A stretch of DNA of 64,000 bases, taken from NCBI RefSeq assembly GCF_022448905.1, contig NZ_JAKVCW010000001.1, forward strand, positions 124,001-188,000. Direction: 5' to 3'. Both the position numbers and the translations under genes were made by a program. Position 1 is the stretch's first letter; every line of letters begins with the position of its first letter. This document shows positions 24,698-34,851 of the stretch, in pieces. This stretch comes from Shimia sp. Its GTDB lineage: Bacteria > Pseudomonadota > Alphaproteobacteria > Rhodobacterales > Rhodobacteraceae. A model generated the notes under the pieces. The model saw nothing but the letters and a program-made list of their open reading frames with translations, was not told the origin of the DNA and did no database searches.

Positions 24698-25930
24698 ATG
24701 GATCAGCCGGACCGTACCGTCGAGCCGAAATTCTCTAAGCCCACCTTCCAGATTCTGCAGATGCTGGTCGTCTTGGGGCTTGTTACTGCTGTAGGCTATG
24801 TGGCCTTGCCGCAGGTCTTGCCTGTGTTCACCGCAAACCCAGAGTTGAATGGCTTTATCTTCTTTGTGTTTGTGCTTGGTGTGGCAGCGACCTTTGGGCA
24901 GGTGTTGTCGCTCTTCCGATCTGTGCGTTGGATCGAAGGCTTTGCAGGGTTGCGCGAAGGCCATGACGCCAACTCACCGCCGACTCTTTTGGCGCCGCTG
25001 GCGAGCCTGCTGCGTGAGCGCGGGGCGCATGGGCAGATTTCGTCGACATCGGCGAGTTCGATTTTGGATTCTGTGGCCACACGTGTGGACGAAGGCCGCG
25101 AGATCACGCGCTACATTGTCAACCTGCTGATTTTCCTTGGCCTTCTGGGCACCTTCTACGGGCTGGCGACCACTGTTCCAGCGGTGGTGGACACAATTAA
25201 GAGCCTGGATTTGGGCTCCGGCGAGTCCAGCATCGACGTGGTGAGTCGCCTGATGGACGGCTTGGAAAGCCAGTTGGGCGGCATGGGTGTGGCCTTTGCA
25301 TCGTCCCTGTTGGGTTTGGCCGGATCGCTGGTGGTGGGCTTGTTGGAGCTGTTTGCGAGCCATGGGCAGAACCGGTTTTACCGCGAGTTGGAAGAATGGC
25401 TGAGCTCGATCACACGGGTGGGTTTCTCCACCGGCGAAGGTGAAGGCGGCGACATTTCGGTGCTGGGCGCTGCGTTTGAGCATATGTCCGGACAGTTGGA
25501 ACAGTTGCGCCAGACCATGGTGGCTGGAGGGACAGCGCAGGGTAGTGGTGACACGGCAGCCTTGTCGGAAGCGATGCATCGGATGGCCGATCGGCTGGAC
25601 GCGCAAGACACGGCGACGCAGGCACTGTTGCGCATTGCCGAGGGGCAGGAGCGTTTGATTGCGCAGCTGTCCGATGGTGGCGGTCTGGACGGGGGCATGG
25701 ATGCGGAGAGCCGGATGCGGCTGCGCTCCATCGACGTGCAGATGCTGCGCATTCTGGAAGAGATTTCTGCCGGTCGTCAGGAAAGCATGACCGAGCTGCG
25801 CACCGAGTTGAACGGAATTGCCCGTGCATTGCGCCGGATTGGCAAAGCGGCGGAGGGCGAAAGCTCTGGCCCCGTCACCAAGGTGCAGTTGAAACGGCCA
25901 CCGGCGCCCAAAGGCGGCAAGGAGGGCTAA
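24698..25930 (+). CDS. MotA/TolQ/ExbB-like ion-channel subunit
   Basis: A 410-residue membrane protein. Four hydrophobic segments are visible at about 18-42, 50-72, 140-162 and 196-218; the last two (LLIFLGLLGTFYGLATTVPA and GMGVAFASSLLGLAGSLVVG) match the TolQ/MotA proton-channel domain. A cytoplasmic tail of about 170 residues (240-410) is predicted to be largely amphipathic helix, with repeated short coiled-coil segments. It is 3 bp upstream of a MotB/OmpA-type partner, so the pair should form a 5:2-type stator driven by ion flow. It is not flagellar motA by context. What the motor moves is unknown. Confidence 0.82.
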   Translation: MDQPDRTVEPKFSKPTFQILQMLVVLGLVTAVGYVALPQVLPVFTANPELNGFIFFVFVLGVAATFGQVLSLFRSVRWIEGFAGLREGHDANSPPTLLAPLASLLRERGAHGQISSTSASSILDSVATRVDEGREITRYIVNLLIFLGLLGTFYGLATTVPAVVDTIKSLDLGSGESSIDVVSRLMDGLESQLGGMGVAFASSLLGLAGSLVVGLLELFASHGQNRFYRELEEWLSSITRVGFSTGEGEGGDISVLGAAFEHMSGQLEQLRQTMVAGGTAQGSGDTAALSEAMHRMADRLDAQDTATQALLRIAEGQERLIAQLSDGGGLDGGMDAESRMRLRSIDVQMLRILEEISAGRQESMTELRTELNGIARALRRIGKAAEGESSGPVTKVQLKRPPAPKGGKEG

Positions 25931-25933
25931 GCC

Positions 25934-28150
25934 ATGGCCCTGTCCCGACGCACAGGACAACGGTTCCAAGCCAGCATCTGGCCCGGGTTTGTGGACGCCA
26001 TGACCGGGCTATTGCTGGTTCTGATGTTTGTGCTGACGATCTTTATGATCGTGCAGTTTGTGCTGTCAGAAACCATCACCGAGAAAGACACCGAGCTAAA
26101 CGCGCTGCAATCCGAGGTCGCGGCCTTAGCGGATGCCCTGGGATTGGAGCGCACGCGCACGCGGGAGTTGGAAACCGAGATTGGCGGGCTGACGGCCACC
26201 TTGGGGGATCGCGACACGCAGCTGCGCGAGCAAGACGCGCTAATCTCGGCCTTAACGGCGACACGGGATGCGCAGGCGGCGGCCTTGGATGCGGCGCGAG
26301 CGCAGATCACCAGCTTTGAGGCGCAGGTGGCGACTTTGTTGGCGCAGCGGGATGACGCGCGGGCCGATATTGCAGCGCTCGAAGGCGAACGCGACACGCT
26401 GATCGATGAGCGCGAGGCGTTGAACTTGGCGTTGGCGCAAGCGCGTAGCGAGATTGATGCGGGCGCGGAGGCGGCTCGTTTGGCGGCGGCAGAAGCTGAC
26501 GCGATGCAGGCGTTGATTGACAGCTTGCAGACTGAGGTGGCCGACGGGAAGTTGCAGATTGATGCGCTGGCGGCCGAGGCCGATCAGTTGGAGAGCGCGT
26601 TGACCGCGGAAGAGCAGCGGCGTTTGTTGGAGGCGGCGGCGGCAGAAGAACTGCGCAAGCGGCTTGAGAACGCAGATGCGGAGCTGACGGCGATGACATT
26701 GGCGCTTGAGGCGCAGCGCAAAGAGGCCGAGGACACGCTAACCTTGTTGGCGGCGGCAGAGGCGGCGCGCGATGATCTGGACCTAAAGCTAGCGGCGGCC
26801 TTGGTCGAAGGGCAGAACGTGGATGCGGATTTGGCGGATACCGTGCTGAAACTGGCGACGGTGGAGACCGAGCTTGAGACCCGTGAAGGCGAGCTCGCTT
26901 CGGTGAAGGCAGAGCTGGCGGCGGCGCTCTTGGGGCTTGAGGAAAACCGGCGCACGGTGAGTGAGTTGCAAAGCCAGTTGGTGGCCGAAGTCGCCGCGCG
27001 GGCGACGGCTGAGGCACAGGTTGGTGAGCGGCGGTCTGATTTGCAGGAACTTGAGGCGCAGTTGACGGAGGCTTTGGCGGCCAAGTTGGCGGCCGAAACC
27101 GAAGGGGCCGAGGCGGCGGCGAAGGCGGACGGTCTGGCGTTGCAGGTGGCCGATTTGGAAGAACAGCTTGCGGCGGCGGTTGCGGCGCAGGTTGAGGCGG
27201 CAGAGGGCGGCTCGTCCTTGCGGGAGCGGCTGGCCACGGCGCTTGCGGCAAAGCTCGCGGCGGAGCAGAAGCTGCGTGACACGCTGAATGTGGAAGAAGA
27301 GCTGGCCAAAGCGCTGGCGGCGCAGAAGGCGGCGGAGAACGCGCAGGCAGAGGCGTTGACAGAAGCGGAGCGACGGGACGCGTTGCTGGCTGAGGCGAAT
27401 AAGGCGCTGTCGGAAGAAGAGGCCAAATCGGCCGAGAGCCTGCGCCAGATTGCGGCGCTGAACCAGCAAATCGCAGCGTTGCGCAATCAGTTGGGGCAGT
27501 TGCAGACCATTCTGGACGACTATGCGGAACGTGATGCGGCGTCGCAGGTGCAGTTGGAGGCGCTGGGATCAGATCTGAACGCGGCCCTTGCGCGCGCGGC
27601 GGCGGAAGAGCGTAAGCGGCGGCTTTTGGAAGAGGCGGAGCGTATCCGGCTGGAGCAGGAGAAGATCGCGTTGGAGAACCAGACCAAGGATCTGGAGCAG
27701 TATCGGTCTGAGTTCTTTGGGCAGCTGCGCAGCCTGCTGGGCGCGCAGGAAGGGGTGCGCATTGTCGGCGACCGCTTTGTGTTCTCCTCCGAAGTGCTGT
27801 TCCCGCCCGGCGGGGCGGAGCTGTCGTTTGAAGGCCAGGCGGAGGTTGCCAAGGTGGCGGGCATCTTGCAGAGCGTGATTGACGATATTCCGAGCAACAT
27901 CGATTGGATTTTGCGGGTGGATGGCCACACGGATGACGTGCCGATTTACGGTGGGGCCTTTGCGGATAACTGGGAGTTGAGCCAAGCGCGGGCGTTGTCC
28001 GTGGTGCGCTACATGATCGACGTACTGGGTCTGCCACCGGCGCGGCTTTCGGCCAATGGGTTTGGGCAGTACCAGCCGGTTGATCCCGCCGACACGGCAG
28101 AGGCACGGGCGCGCAACCGCCGGATCGAGCTGAAGTTCACTGAGAAATAA
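25934..28150 (+). CDS. MotB-like protein with giant coiled coil and OmpA peptidoglycan-binding domain
   Basis: A 738-residue protein. The single TM segment (about 21-43) starts WPGFVDAMTGLLLVLMFVLT, with Asp21 at the MotB proton-acceptor position. Residues about 46-590 are an almost unbroken Ala/Glu/Leu-rich coiled coil. The OmpA-like domain (about 607-738) has RVDGHTDDVPI, NWELSQARALSV and the closing RARNRRIELKF that bind peptidoglycan. Classical MotB is near 300 residues, so the coil is an unusual insertion between membrane and wall. Encoded 3 bp after the TolQ-like partner. The pair recalls Zorya ZorAB and other ion-driven motors, but none of the Zorya effector genes is nearby. Confidence 0.85.
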   Translation: MALSRRTGQRFQASIWPGFVDAMTGLLLVLMFVLTIFMIVQFVLSETITEKDTELNALQSEVAALADALGLERTRTRELETEIGGLTATLGDRDTQLREQDALISALTATRDAQAAALDAARAQITSFEAQVATLLAQRDDARADIAALEGERDTLIDEREALNLALAQARSEIDAGAEAARLAAAEADAMQALIDSLQTEVADGKLQIDALAAEADQLESALTAEEQRRLLEAAAAEELRKRLENADAELTAMTLALEAQRKEAEDTLTLLAAAEAARDDLDLKLAAALVEGQNVDADLADTVLKLATVETELETREGELASVKAELAAALLGLEENRRTVSELQSQLVAEVAARATAEAQVGERRSDLQELEAQLTEALAAKLAAETEGAEAAAKADGLALQVADLEEQLAAAVAAQVEAAEGGSSLRERLATALAAKLAAEQKLRDTLNVEEELAKALAAQKAAENAQAEALTEAERRDALLAEANKALSEEEAKSAESLRQIAALNQQIAALRNQLGQLQTILDDYAERDAASQVQLEALGSDLNAALARAAAEERKRRLLEEAERIRLEQEKIALENQTKDLEQYRSEFFGQLRSLLGAQEGVRIVGDRFVFSSEVLFPPGGAELSFEGQAEVAKVAGILQSVIDDIPSNIDWILRVDGHTDDVPIYGGAFADNWELSQARALSVVRYMIDVLGLPPARLSANGFGQYQPVDPADTAEARARNRRIELKFTEK

Positions 28151-28155
28151 TCGCT

Positions 28156-29118
28156 TTATTCGACCGTCAGGGTAATGGCCTGATGGTCGAGCTGTGCGCC
28201 GTCGCGGGTGATGGTGACCTCGCCATGGTAGATACCTTTGGGCCAGCCGCCCATGGGCGTGCGCTTGCCGCCGGCGCGGAAATACTGCGCCTGGGATTTT
28301 TCCATAACCGTGATGTGCTCAAACACTTTGCCTTGCGGGCCGGTGATCGTGAGCCGCATCTCATCTTTGGGCAGGCTGCCAAAGGCGTAGCCAAACAAGA
28401 CCAAGGCCTTGGCTTGTGCTGGCATGCGGTTCCGCCCTGCCATACCGGATTTCACGGAGGCAAACTTGGGAACGCCGACCTCAAAGCCCACGCGGATCAA
28501 CCCGCCGCCAACATAGGAGATGTCATCTTCCCAAAGTGTTTCGTAGTTTTCGCCGCAAACGCCCAAGCGGTCCGGCGCAAAAGGGTCAACAACGCGGTTG
28601 CCGTCGCGGATGGAGATGTGCAGGTGCGGGAATTGCGTGCGGCCAGAGAGCCCGATTTGGCCAAGCACCTGTCCACGGGCGATTGTGTCGCCTTGGGAGA
28701 CTATCACGGAGCCCTGTTTCATATGGCAGTACTGGCTGACCCAGCCGTTGCCATGGTCAATAGAGACGCCATTGCCACAGTCTTTGCCGTTGAGTTTGGG
28801 GATGTCTTCGGTGGCGATGACCTTATCGACCATGCCGTCCCGCGTGCCCAGCACCACGCCATCCGCGGCTGCGAGCACATTGACACCGTCGTCCATGGCG
28901 TCAGTAGAGGGCAGGGCAAAGTCGGTGCCTTTGTGGCCATCATATGCCAGCGGGCCGCAGGTGTGGTCGAAATAGCCGTCGCCTTCGTTGTGGTCGACGT
29001 AGTTCTGAATAAAGCAGGTTTCGCCGAGTTCGCAGTCCACGGGCATCGAAAACGTTGGCGCGCCCGCAGCCGGGAAAGCTGCGAGCGCGCCGATCAGTGC
29101 AAGACTGTTTTTGAGCAT
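28156..29118 (-). CDS. M23 family metallopeptidase (LytM/lysostaphin-type), exported
   Basis: A 320-residue protein with signal peptide [20 protein letters not shown]. The M23 zinc motifs are HKGTDFALP (His, Asp) near residue 62 and FPHLHISIRDG (His-x-His) near 164. These enzymes cut peptide cross-links in peptidoglycan or serve as amidase activators when inactive; all ligands appear present here. The C-terminal 120 residues form a beta-rich extension (VGFEVGVPKFASVKSG ... TITGPQGKVFEHITV) of unknown role. The ATG overlaps the clpA stop by one base (TGATG), so translation is coupled to clpA. It converges on the motor-like operon. Confidence 0.9.
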   Translation of the reverse strand: MLKNSLALIGALAAFPAAGAPTFSMPVDCELGETCFIQNYVDHNEGDGYFDHTCGPLAYDGHKGTDFALPSTDAMDDGVNVLAAADGVVLGTRDGMVDKVIATEDIPKLNGKDCGNGVSIDHGNGWVSQYCHMKQGSVIVSQGDTIARGQVLGQIGLSGRTQFPHLHISIRDGNRVVDPFAPDRLGVCGENYETLWEDDISYVGGGLIRVGFEVGVPKFASVKSGMAGRNRMPAQAKALVLFGYAFGSLPKDEMRLTITGPQGKVFEHITVMEKSQAQYFRAGGKRTPMGGWPKGIYHGEVTITRDGAQLDHQAITLTVE

Positions 29119-31445
29119 CAGTCCGCCGTCAGAAGCGGTGGCTTGTCGCCGGTGATGCGTGGGTTGTCAGGGCCAGCCAGATCCAGCTCCAGATTGCCGT
29201 TTTTGACCTTCACCTTGACCACGCCACCTTTGGCAAGCTTGCCAAACAGCAGCTCTTCGGCCAGCGGCTTTTTGATGTGCTCCTGGATCACGCGGCCTAG
29301 CGGGCGGGCGCCCATCTTGTCGTCATAGCCTTTGTCGGCGAGCCACTGTGCGGCCTTTGGGGTCAGCTCGATGGTCACATTGCGATCCATCAGCTGTGCT
29401 TCAAGTTGCAGCACAAACTTCTCGACCACGCGCAGGATGACCTCTTTGGGCAGAGGCGCAAAGGAGATCACCGCGTCCAGACGGTTGCGGAATTCCGGCG
29501 TGAACGTGCGCTCGATCGCGGCGGTGTCTTCACCTTCGCGGCGGTCACGGCCAAAGCCAATCGCTGCTTTCGCTTGCTCAGACGCACCGGCGTTGGAGGT
29601 CATGATCAGAACCACGTTACGGAAGCTCACGGTACGGCCGTTGTGATCGGTCAGCTCACCGTTGTCCATCACTTGCAACAAGATGTTGTAGACGTCGGGG
29701 TGGGCTTTTTCCATCTCGTCAAGCAGCAGCACACAGTGCGGATGCTGGTCCACGCCGTCGGTGAGCAGGCCGCCTTGGTCAAAGCCGACGTAGCCGGGAG
29801 GTGCGCCAATCAGGCGGGAGACCGCGTGCTTCTCCATGTACTCAGACATGTCAAAGCGCAGCAGCTCCACACCCAGCGTGTCCGCCAGCTGTTTGGCGAC
29901 TTCGGTTTTACCCACACCAGTTGGACCGGCGAAGAGGTAGTTGCCGATGGGTTTCTCAGGCTCGCGCAAACCGGCACGGGCCAGTTTGATGGCGGAGCTG
30001 AGCGACTCGATGGCGTCGTCCTGACCAAACACCACGCGCTTGAGGGATTTTTCCAGATCCTTGAGCACTTCGGCGTCGTCCTTGGAGACGCTTTTTGGTG
30101 GGATGCGCGCGATTTTGGCCACAACAGCCTCAATCTCTTTCACGCCAATGGTCTTGCGACGCTTGGAGGCGGCCACGAGATGCTGCGCGGCGCCGGCTTC
30201 GTCGATCACGTCGATGGCCTTGTCCGGCAGCTTGCGGTCGTTGATGTAGCGTGCGGAAAGCTCCACAGCGGTTTTGATCGCATCGGCAGTGTATTTCACG
30301 CTGTGATGCTCTTCAAAATACTCTTTCAGACCTTTGAGGATCTTGATGCTGTCCGGCACGGTCGGCTCGTTCACGTCGATTTTCTGGAAACGACGGGAGA
30401 GAGCGCGGTCTTTCTCAAAGTGCTGACGGAATTCTTTGTAAGTGGTGGAGCCCATGGTGCGCAGCTTGCCGCCCTGCAAGGCAGGTTTCAGCAAGTTGGA
30501 CGCGTCCATTGCGCCGCCAGAGGTGGCGCCAGCGCCAATCACGGTGTGAATTTCGTCGATGAATAGTACGGCGTCCGGGTGATCTTCCAGCTCGGTCACG
30601 ACTGCCTTGAGACGCTCCTCAAAGTCGCCGCGATAGCGGGTGCCCGCGAGCAGCGCGCCCATATCGAGGGAATAAATCGTGGTTTGGCTCAGAACCTCAG
30701 GGATTTCGCCCTGAACAATCTTGCGGGCCAGACCTTCGGCGATGGCGGTTTTGCCCACGCCCGGATCACCCACCAAAAGCGGGTTGTTCTTGCGGCGGCG
30801 GCAGAGGACTTGGATACAGCGCTCGACCTCGTGGTCGCGACCGATCAGTGGGTCCACGTCGCCTTTGTTGGCTTTCACGTTCAGATCGACGCAGTACTTG
30901 GCTAGTGCGCTTTCTTTGCCATCGCCACCGTCGGCGGTGCCTTCGATGCGCTGTTCTTGCTCATCGTCCGCGCCGCTCACAGGGCGGGTTTCGCCAAAGG
31001 CCGGGTCTTTCGCCACGCCATGCGCGATGAAGTTCACCGCGTCATACCGGGTCATGTCCTGCTCTTGCAGGAAGTAGGCGGCGTTGGATTCCCGTTCTGC
31101 AAAGATCGCAACCAGCACGTTGGCACCGGTCACTTCGGTGCGGCCAGAGCTTTGAACGTGGATCGCGGCGCGTTGAATCACGCGCTGGAACGCAGCCGTT
31201 GGCACGGCCTCGGAGCCTTCGATGTCGGTGACCAGATTGGACAGGTCATCGTCAATGAAGTCCTCGAGATCCTTGCGCAATTCGTCGATGTTCACGCCAC
31301 AAGCCTGCATCACGCGCAGGGCATCGGGCTCATCCAGCAGCGACAGGAGCAAGTGCTCCAGCGTGGCAAACTCATGCTTGCGCTGGTTGGCCTGCGCGAG
31401 CGCGGCGTGAATGGCTTGTTCTAGTGAGTTCGAAAATGACGGCAC
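29118..31445 (-). CDS. clpA: ATP-dependent Clp protease ATP-binding subunit ClpA
   Basis: A 775-residue two-ring AAA+ unfoldase. Order: N-domain ([33 protein letters not shown]), AAA-1 with Walker [14 protein letters not shown] and Walker [13 protein letters not shown]-2 with Walker [15 protein letters not shown] and [13 protein letters not shown], and the C-terminal D2-small domain including [10 protein letters not shown]. It feeds substrates to ClpP; the window holds neither clpP nor an adjacent clpS. The start is GTG at 31445, about ten bases after GGGAG. The 3' end is coupled to the M23 peptidase gene. Confidence 0.97.
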   Translation of the reverse strand: MPSFSNSLEQAIHAALAQANQRKHEFATLEHLLLSLLDEPDALRVMQACGVNIDELRKDLEDFIDDDLSNLVTDIEGSEAVPTAAFQRVIQRAAIHVQSSGRTEVTGANVLVAIFAERESNAAYFLQEQDMTRYDAVNFIAHGVAKDPAFGETRPVSGADDEQEQRIEGTADGGDGKESALAKYCVDLNVKANKGDVDPLIGRDHEVERCIQVLCRRRKNNPLLVGDPGVGKTAIAEGLARKIVQGEIPEVLSQTTIYSLDMGALLAGTRYRGDFEERLKAVVTELEDHPDAVLFIDEIHTVIGAGATSGGAMDASNLLKPALQGGKLRTMGSTTYKEFRQHFEKDRALSRRFQKIDVNEPTVPDSIKILKGLKEYFEEHHSVKYTADAIKTAVELSARYINDRKLPDKAIDVIDEAGAAQHLVAASKRRKTIGVKEIEAVVAKIARIPPKSVSKDDAEVLKDLEKSLKRVVFGQDDAIESLSSAIKLARAGLREPEKPIGNYLFAGPTGVGKTEVAKQLADTLGVELLRFDMSEYMEKHAVSRLIGAPPGYVGFDQGGLLTDGVDQHPHCVLLLDEMEKAHPDVYNILLQVMDNGELTDHNGRTVSFRNVVLIMTSNAGASEQAKAAIGFGRDRREGEDTAAIERTFTPEFRNRLDAVISFAPLPKEVILRVVEKFVLQLEAQLMDRNVTIELTPKAAQWLADKGYDDKMGARPLGRVIQEHIKKPLAEELLFGKLAKGGVVKVKVKNGNLELDLAGPDNPRITGDKPPLLTAD

Positions 31446-31668
31446 GGTGTGACTGCTCCCTCCGGGTTTCGATGAAGGCGGGTGGGCCTGCCTTCACATT
31501 AGGGTCTTATGGTTAAAGTTTGGTCGATTGACGGCGGTCTTCAAGGACTTTCTGCAAAATTTGATACAGATTTCGCTCTATTCAGCCTCTGGTTGGGTCA
31601 CTCTCTCGTGAGCCGCCGTCCCGATGGGCAAGTGTGTAAAGGGGTTACGCCTACCTGAAGGTGTCGGA

Positions 31669-32436
31669 TCAAAAGTTGTCTTTGCGTTTGCGGACTTCGG
31701 TAAAGACGTCCACGGGCGCAGCGCCTTCCATGCCGAGGGCCTTTTGCAGGGCGGGATCTGCACTGCGCAGGAAAGGGTTGGTTTGTTTTTCCAAACCCAG
31801 GTTGGACGGCACGGTGGCGATGCCTTTGGCGCGCATGTCGGTGGTATCGGAAATGCGTTGCGCCACGGCTGCGTTGTCTTCCCCGAGGGATGCGGCAAAG
31901 GCGCCGTTGGACGCGGTGTATTCGTGGCCGGAGCAAACGGTGGTGGCGTCAGGCAGGGCGGCAAGTTTGCTGAGACTGGCAAACATTTGCGCCGGGCTGC
32001 CTTCAAACAGGCGACCACAGCCCATGGCCATCAGGCTGTCACCGGTAAAGACGGCGGCGGTGTCGGGGAAGTGGAAGGCAATGTGGCCCACGGTATGGCC
32101 GGACACGTCAAGGATGGAGACGGTTTCGTCGGCAAAGTCGAAGGTTTCACCCTCACTGACAGCCAAATCGAGGGCGGGCAGGCGGTGTGCATCTGCTTTG
32201 GCGCCAATCACTTTGGCCGGGTGCGCATCAAGGATGTCGGGCAGGCCGTCGACATGATCCCAATGGTGGTGGGTCAACAAGACGTGGCTGAGCGTCCAGC
32301 CACGCGCCTTGAGTTCGTCCAGAATGGGCCCGGGCTCAGGCGCGTCGACAAGGGCGGTGGCGCCGGAGGCGGCATCATGGATGAGAAACGCGTAGTTGTC
32401 GGACAGGCATGGAATGGTGACAATCTGATGGGGCAT
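31669..32436 (-). CDS. gloB: hydroxyacylglutathione hydrolase (glyoxalase II)
   Basis: A 255-residue metallo-beta-lactamase-fold enzyme. The dinuclear metal motif is [12 protein letters not shown], followed by [27 protein letters not shown] and [10 protein letters not shown], all typical of GloB; the C-terminal helical domain ends in RKRKDNF. It hydrolyses S-lactoylglutathione to lactate and glutathione. ATG ending at 32436 fits the family start ([16 protein letters not shown]). The gene is divergent from a methyltransferase gene, the arrangement seen in many Rhodobacteraceae. A 223-bp gap separates its stop from the clpA start; no gene was seen there. Confidence 0.96.
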   Translation of the reverse strand: MPHQIVTIPCLSDNYAFLIHDAASGATALVDAPEPGPILDELKARGWTLSHVLLTHHHWDHVDGLPDILDAHPAKVIGAKADAHRLPALDLAVSEGETFDFADETVSILDVSGHTVGHIAFHFPDTAAVFTGDSLMAMGCGRLFEGSPAQMFASLSKLAALPDATTVCSGHEYTASNGAFAASLGEDNAAVAQRISDTTDMRAKGIATVPSNLGLEKQTNPFLRSADPALQKALGMEGAAPVDVFTEVRKRKDNF

Positions 32437-32497
32437 GGAAATCCGCCTCTGCATTGTTATGTTAGCTCTAGATTTGCTGATCGGGGAGCCGGGTGCA

Positions 32498-33244
32498 ATG
32501 CATCTTGATGTGCAGGATCTTCGAAATTTCTACTACCGTAGCACCTTGGGGCGCGCGGCTCAGAAAGCTGTGCGCGATGAGATCCTGGAGCTTTGGCCTG
32601 TTGCTGAAGCTAAAGGGCAAACCGTGGCCGGGTTTGGCTTTGCCGTACCGCTGTTGCGGCCATATTTGCCGGAAGCACGGCGGGTGATTGGTCTGATGCC
32701 GGGGCCGCAGGGTGTGATGCCTTGGCCCGCAGGGATGGCGAATGTGTCAGTGCTCTGTGAGGAAACGCTTTGGCCGCTGGACACCGGGCGTGTGGATCGG
32801 CTTGTGCTGATGCACGGGCTGGAAACCAGCGAGCGACCAAGTGATGTGTTGACTGAGGCGCATCGGGTGCTTGGGCCCGGGGGGCGTGCGCTGTTTGTGG
32901 TACCGCATCGTACTGGCATGTGGTCCAGCAGTGACAAAACGCCTTTTGGCTTCGGACGTCCGTATTCTGCGGGGCAGTTGGAAACGCAGCTGCGCCAGCA
33001 CGGATTTATGCCGGAGCGTCATCGCGCAACCCTTTATCAACCGCCGAGCCACAAGAGGTTCTGGCGTAAGACCGGTGCACTTTGGGAAAGCATCGGCAAA
33101 ACCGTGTCGCCGGTGATGGCGGGCGGGGTGCTGATTGTGGAAGCGAGCAAGCGTGTGCACGCGCCAACGGGACCGGGCGTGTCGGCGCGCGTGAAGAAAC
33201 CACTGAGCGTGTTGAATCCCAAACCGGAGGTGGCTCCGGCTTAA
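32498..33244 (+). CDS. class I SAM-dependent methyltransferase-like protein
   Basis: A 248-residue protein starting [21 protein letters not shown] methyltransferase-like Rossmann core is visible: [20 protein letters not shown] (motif I is degenerate, GFGFAVP instead of GxGxG), [20 protein letters not shown] and [19 protein letters not shown], a good motif for the SAM-methyltransferase strand 5 region. The C-terminus is basic and Pro-rich. ATG at 32498 lies about nine bases after GGGGAG. Divergent from gloB. The methyl acceptor is unknown, and the degenerate motif I leaves open whether it is active. Confidence 0.82.
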   Translation: MHLDVQDLRNFYYRSTLGRAAQKAVRDEILELWPVAEAKGQTVAGFGFAVPLLRPYLPEARRVIGLMPGPQGVMPWPAGMANVSVLCEETLWPLDTGRVDRLVLMHGLETSERPSDVLTEAHRVLGPGGRALFVVPHRTGMWSSSDKTPFGFGRPYSAGQLETQLRQHGFMPERHRATLYQPPSHKRFWRKTGALWESIGKTVSPVMAGGVLIVEASKRVHAPTGPGVSARVKKPLSVLNPKPEVAPA

Positions 33245-33252
33245 GGCAAGAC

Positions 33253-34851
33253 TTATGCGGCGCGAAGGATTTCCAGTCGCGGATCTTCCTCGGCGATGCC
33301 AACACCGGTGTCAAAATCCTCTTCCATGATCTTGAGCACACAGACGTTGCCGACAAAGATCTCGGAATAGGCCACCTCAAAGCCGTTGCTGTAGGTGTGG
33401 TTCACCACATCCACGTCACCTTCCATATCCGCTGGGATGTTGATGGTCAGGTGGTTGCCGGTAAGCTGTTTGAGCACTGCAGGACCTTGCTCCATGGCGT
33501 TTTCATGCAGGTTCAGCACCAATGTGTCGTTGCCCTCACCGCCTTCAACATAGTGGCCCATGCCAAAGGTGATGGTGTCGTCACCCTCGCCGCCAATCAG
33601 CGCGGTGTCATTGTTTTGCACGAGATCCACGGTCAGCACGTCATCGCCTTCACCGCCAAACAGCTGCGTGACGCCGTCATTGGCTTCAGTGACCTCGATG
33701 CTGTCGTTGCCTTCCCCGCCGTAGATCAGGTGGGAGCCATCGGTGATTTCAACGCTGTCATCGCCGTCTTTCAGAACTGTGGCGGAATTTTCGCTGAGCG
33801 TTAGGTCGTCAGCGTCATCGGTGCCTTCTGTAGGTGTCAGGCCAAAGACGCGGTGGGCGTCAGCGTCGCCGGTGTCCGTTTCATTGTGCTGGCTGTCCGG
33901 ATCAAACATGCTGGTGAGTTGCACATCGCTGGTTTCAAATTCCGTCAACCCTTCCAGACGGACGGTGCGGGTTTCGACGTTGTCTTCGTTGAGCGGGTTG
34001 GTCCAGCTGAAGTGTACATCGACATAGCCGCCGTCCGGATCCTCGGTGGTGGTGACTTCTGGTGTTGGCAATTCGTCCACGTCGTCAAAGCTTGACTTGG
34101 CGCCGATGTCGAGCAGCAGCATGTCTTCGTCCGGGTCAAAATCCGTGATGGTGGCGATGATCTGGTTGTCCTCTTCATCTCCGTCGCGGATGGCTGTCGC
34201 GCCGTCGATGTCAAAGGCGTAGACGTCTGCGCCTTCGCCGCCGGTCAGGATGTGGGACACGGTTTCTTCTGGCAGGCCAGACAAGGGTTTCATGATGAAG
34301 GTGTCGTCGCCGTCACCTCCGTCTGCGGTTGCCGCGCCGTCGTCGGCTGAGTTGTTGTGCTTCAGGAAGAAGGTGTCATCCCCGTCACCGCCAAAGCCAG
34401 AGGCCGCGTCGGAGATATACATGTAGTCTTCGCCGTCGCCGCCAAAGCCCTCGGCCTCACCGCCCAGGGTGAAGACGTCGTTGCCTTCGCCGCCGAGGAT
34501 CATGCCGTCGCCAAATGATTTCAGGGTGTCGTCGCCTGCGCCAGCGTCGATGTTTTCTTCGCCGTGGGCGTAAAGCGTGTCGCCGTTCTCAGTCCCAAAG
34601 AGGTTCGGGCCGTCCAGTTGCGCCTCGTCATCGGAGAGCTCAGGGTCTTCCAGCGCTTCCGCTTCGCCGGTTTCCGGGGGGCCCAGCATCTCCACAAGAT
34701 TGGCGGCCTGCTGTGCTTCGGATTGCATCTCGTCGGTTTCGGAATCGGTGTTGTCCCGGACCGGATCTTCCCCCACCTCTTCTTCGCCTACGTCGACAAA
34801 AGCGGTGGCTGCGCCGAGGCCCAGCAACGACAGTAGAATTAATGGTCCCAT
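33253..34851 (-). CDS. acidic RTX-type calcium-binding repeat protein
   Basis: A 532-residue, very acidic protein. The N-terminus MGPLILLSLLGLGAATAFVD is hydrophobic and resembles a signal or anchor, followed by a Glu/Asp-rich linker to about residue 80. About nine RTX-like nonapeptides (GGEGNDVFT, GGDGDDTFF, GGEGDDVLT, GGEGNDTLV and similar) lie in two blocks near 105-215 and 375-450, each binding calcium as parallel beta-rolls. The C-terminal 60 residues are not repeat-like and hold the only Cys (GNVCVLKIMEEDF). Whether it leaves by type I secretion or via Sec is unclear. It is convergent with the methyltransferase gene. Confidence 0.85.
   Translation of the reverse strand: MGPLILLSLLGLGAATAFVDVGEEEVGEDPVRDNTDSETDEMQSEAQQAANLVEMLGPPETGEAEALEDPELSDDEAQLDGPNLFGTENGDTLYAHGEENIDAGAGDDTLKSFGDGMILGGEGNDVFTLGGEAEGFGGDGEDYMYISDAASGFGGDGDDTFFLKHNNSADDGAATADGGDGDDTFIMKPLSGLPEETVSHILTGGEGADVYAFDIDGATAIRDGDEEDNQIIATITDFDPDEDMLLLDIGAKSSFDDVDELPTPEVTTTEDPDGGYVDVHFSWTNPLNEDNVETRTVRLEGLTEFETSDVQLTSMFDPDSQHNETDTGDADAHRVFGLTPTEGTDDADDLTLSENSATVLKDGDDSVEITDGSHLIYGGEGNDSIEVTEANDGVTQLFGGEGDDVLTVDLVQNNDTALIGGEGDDTITFGMGHYVEGGEGNDTLVLNLHENAMEQGPAVLKQLTGNHLTINIPADMEGDVDVVNHTYSNGFEVAYSEIFVGNVCVLKIMEEDFDTGVGIAEEDPRLEILRAA

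Noticed and set aside
26307-28106. 599-codon minus-strand frame opposite the coiled-coil gene
   Set aside because: Pro/Ser/Ala-rich mirror of the Ala/Glu/Leu coil; no start signal.
24698-28150. Zorya-type anti-phage defence (ZorAB-like pair)
   Set aside because: No ZorC, ZorD or ZorE homologue nearby; neighbours are ChaC and an M23 peptidase, and the long coil is in the MotB-like rather than the MotA-like protein.
33245-33804. Plus-strand 240-codon frame at 33082-33804
   Set aside because: It overlaps two well-supported genes, lacks a ribosome site, and has no recognisable domain.
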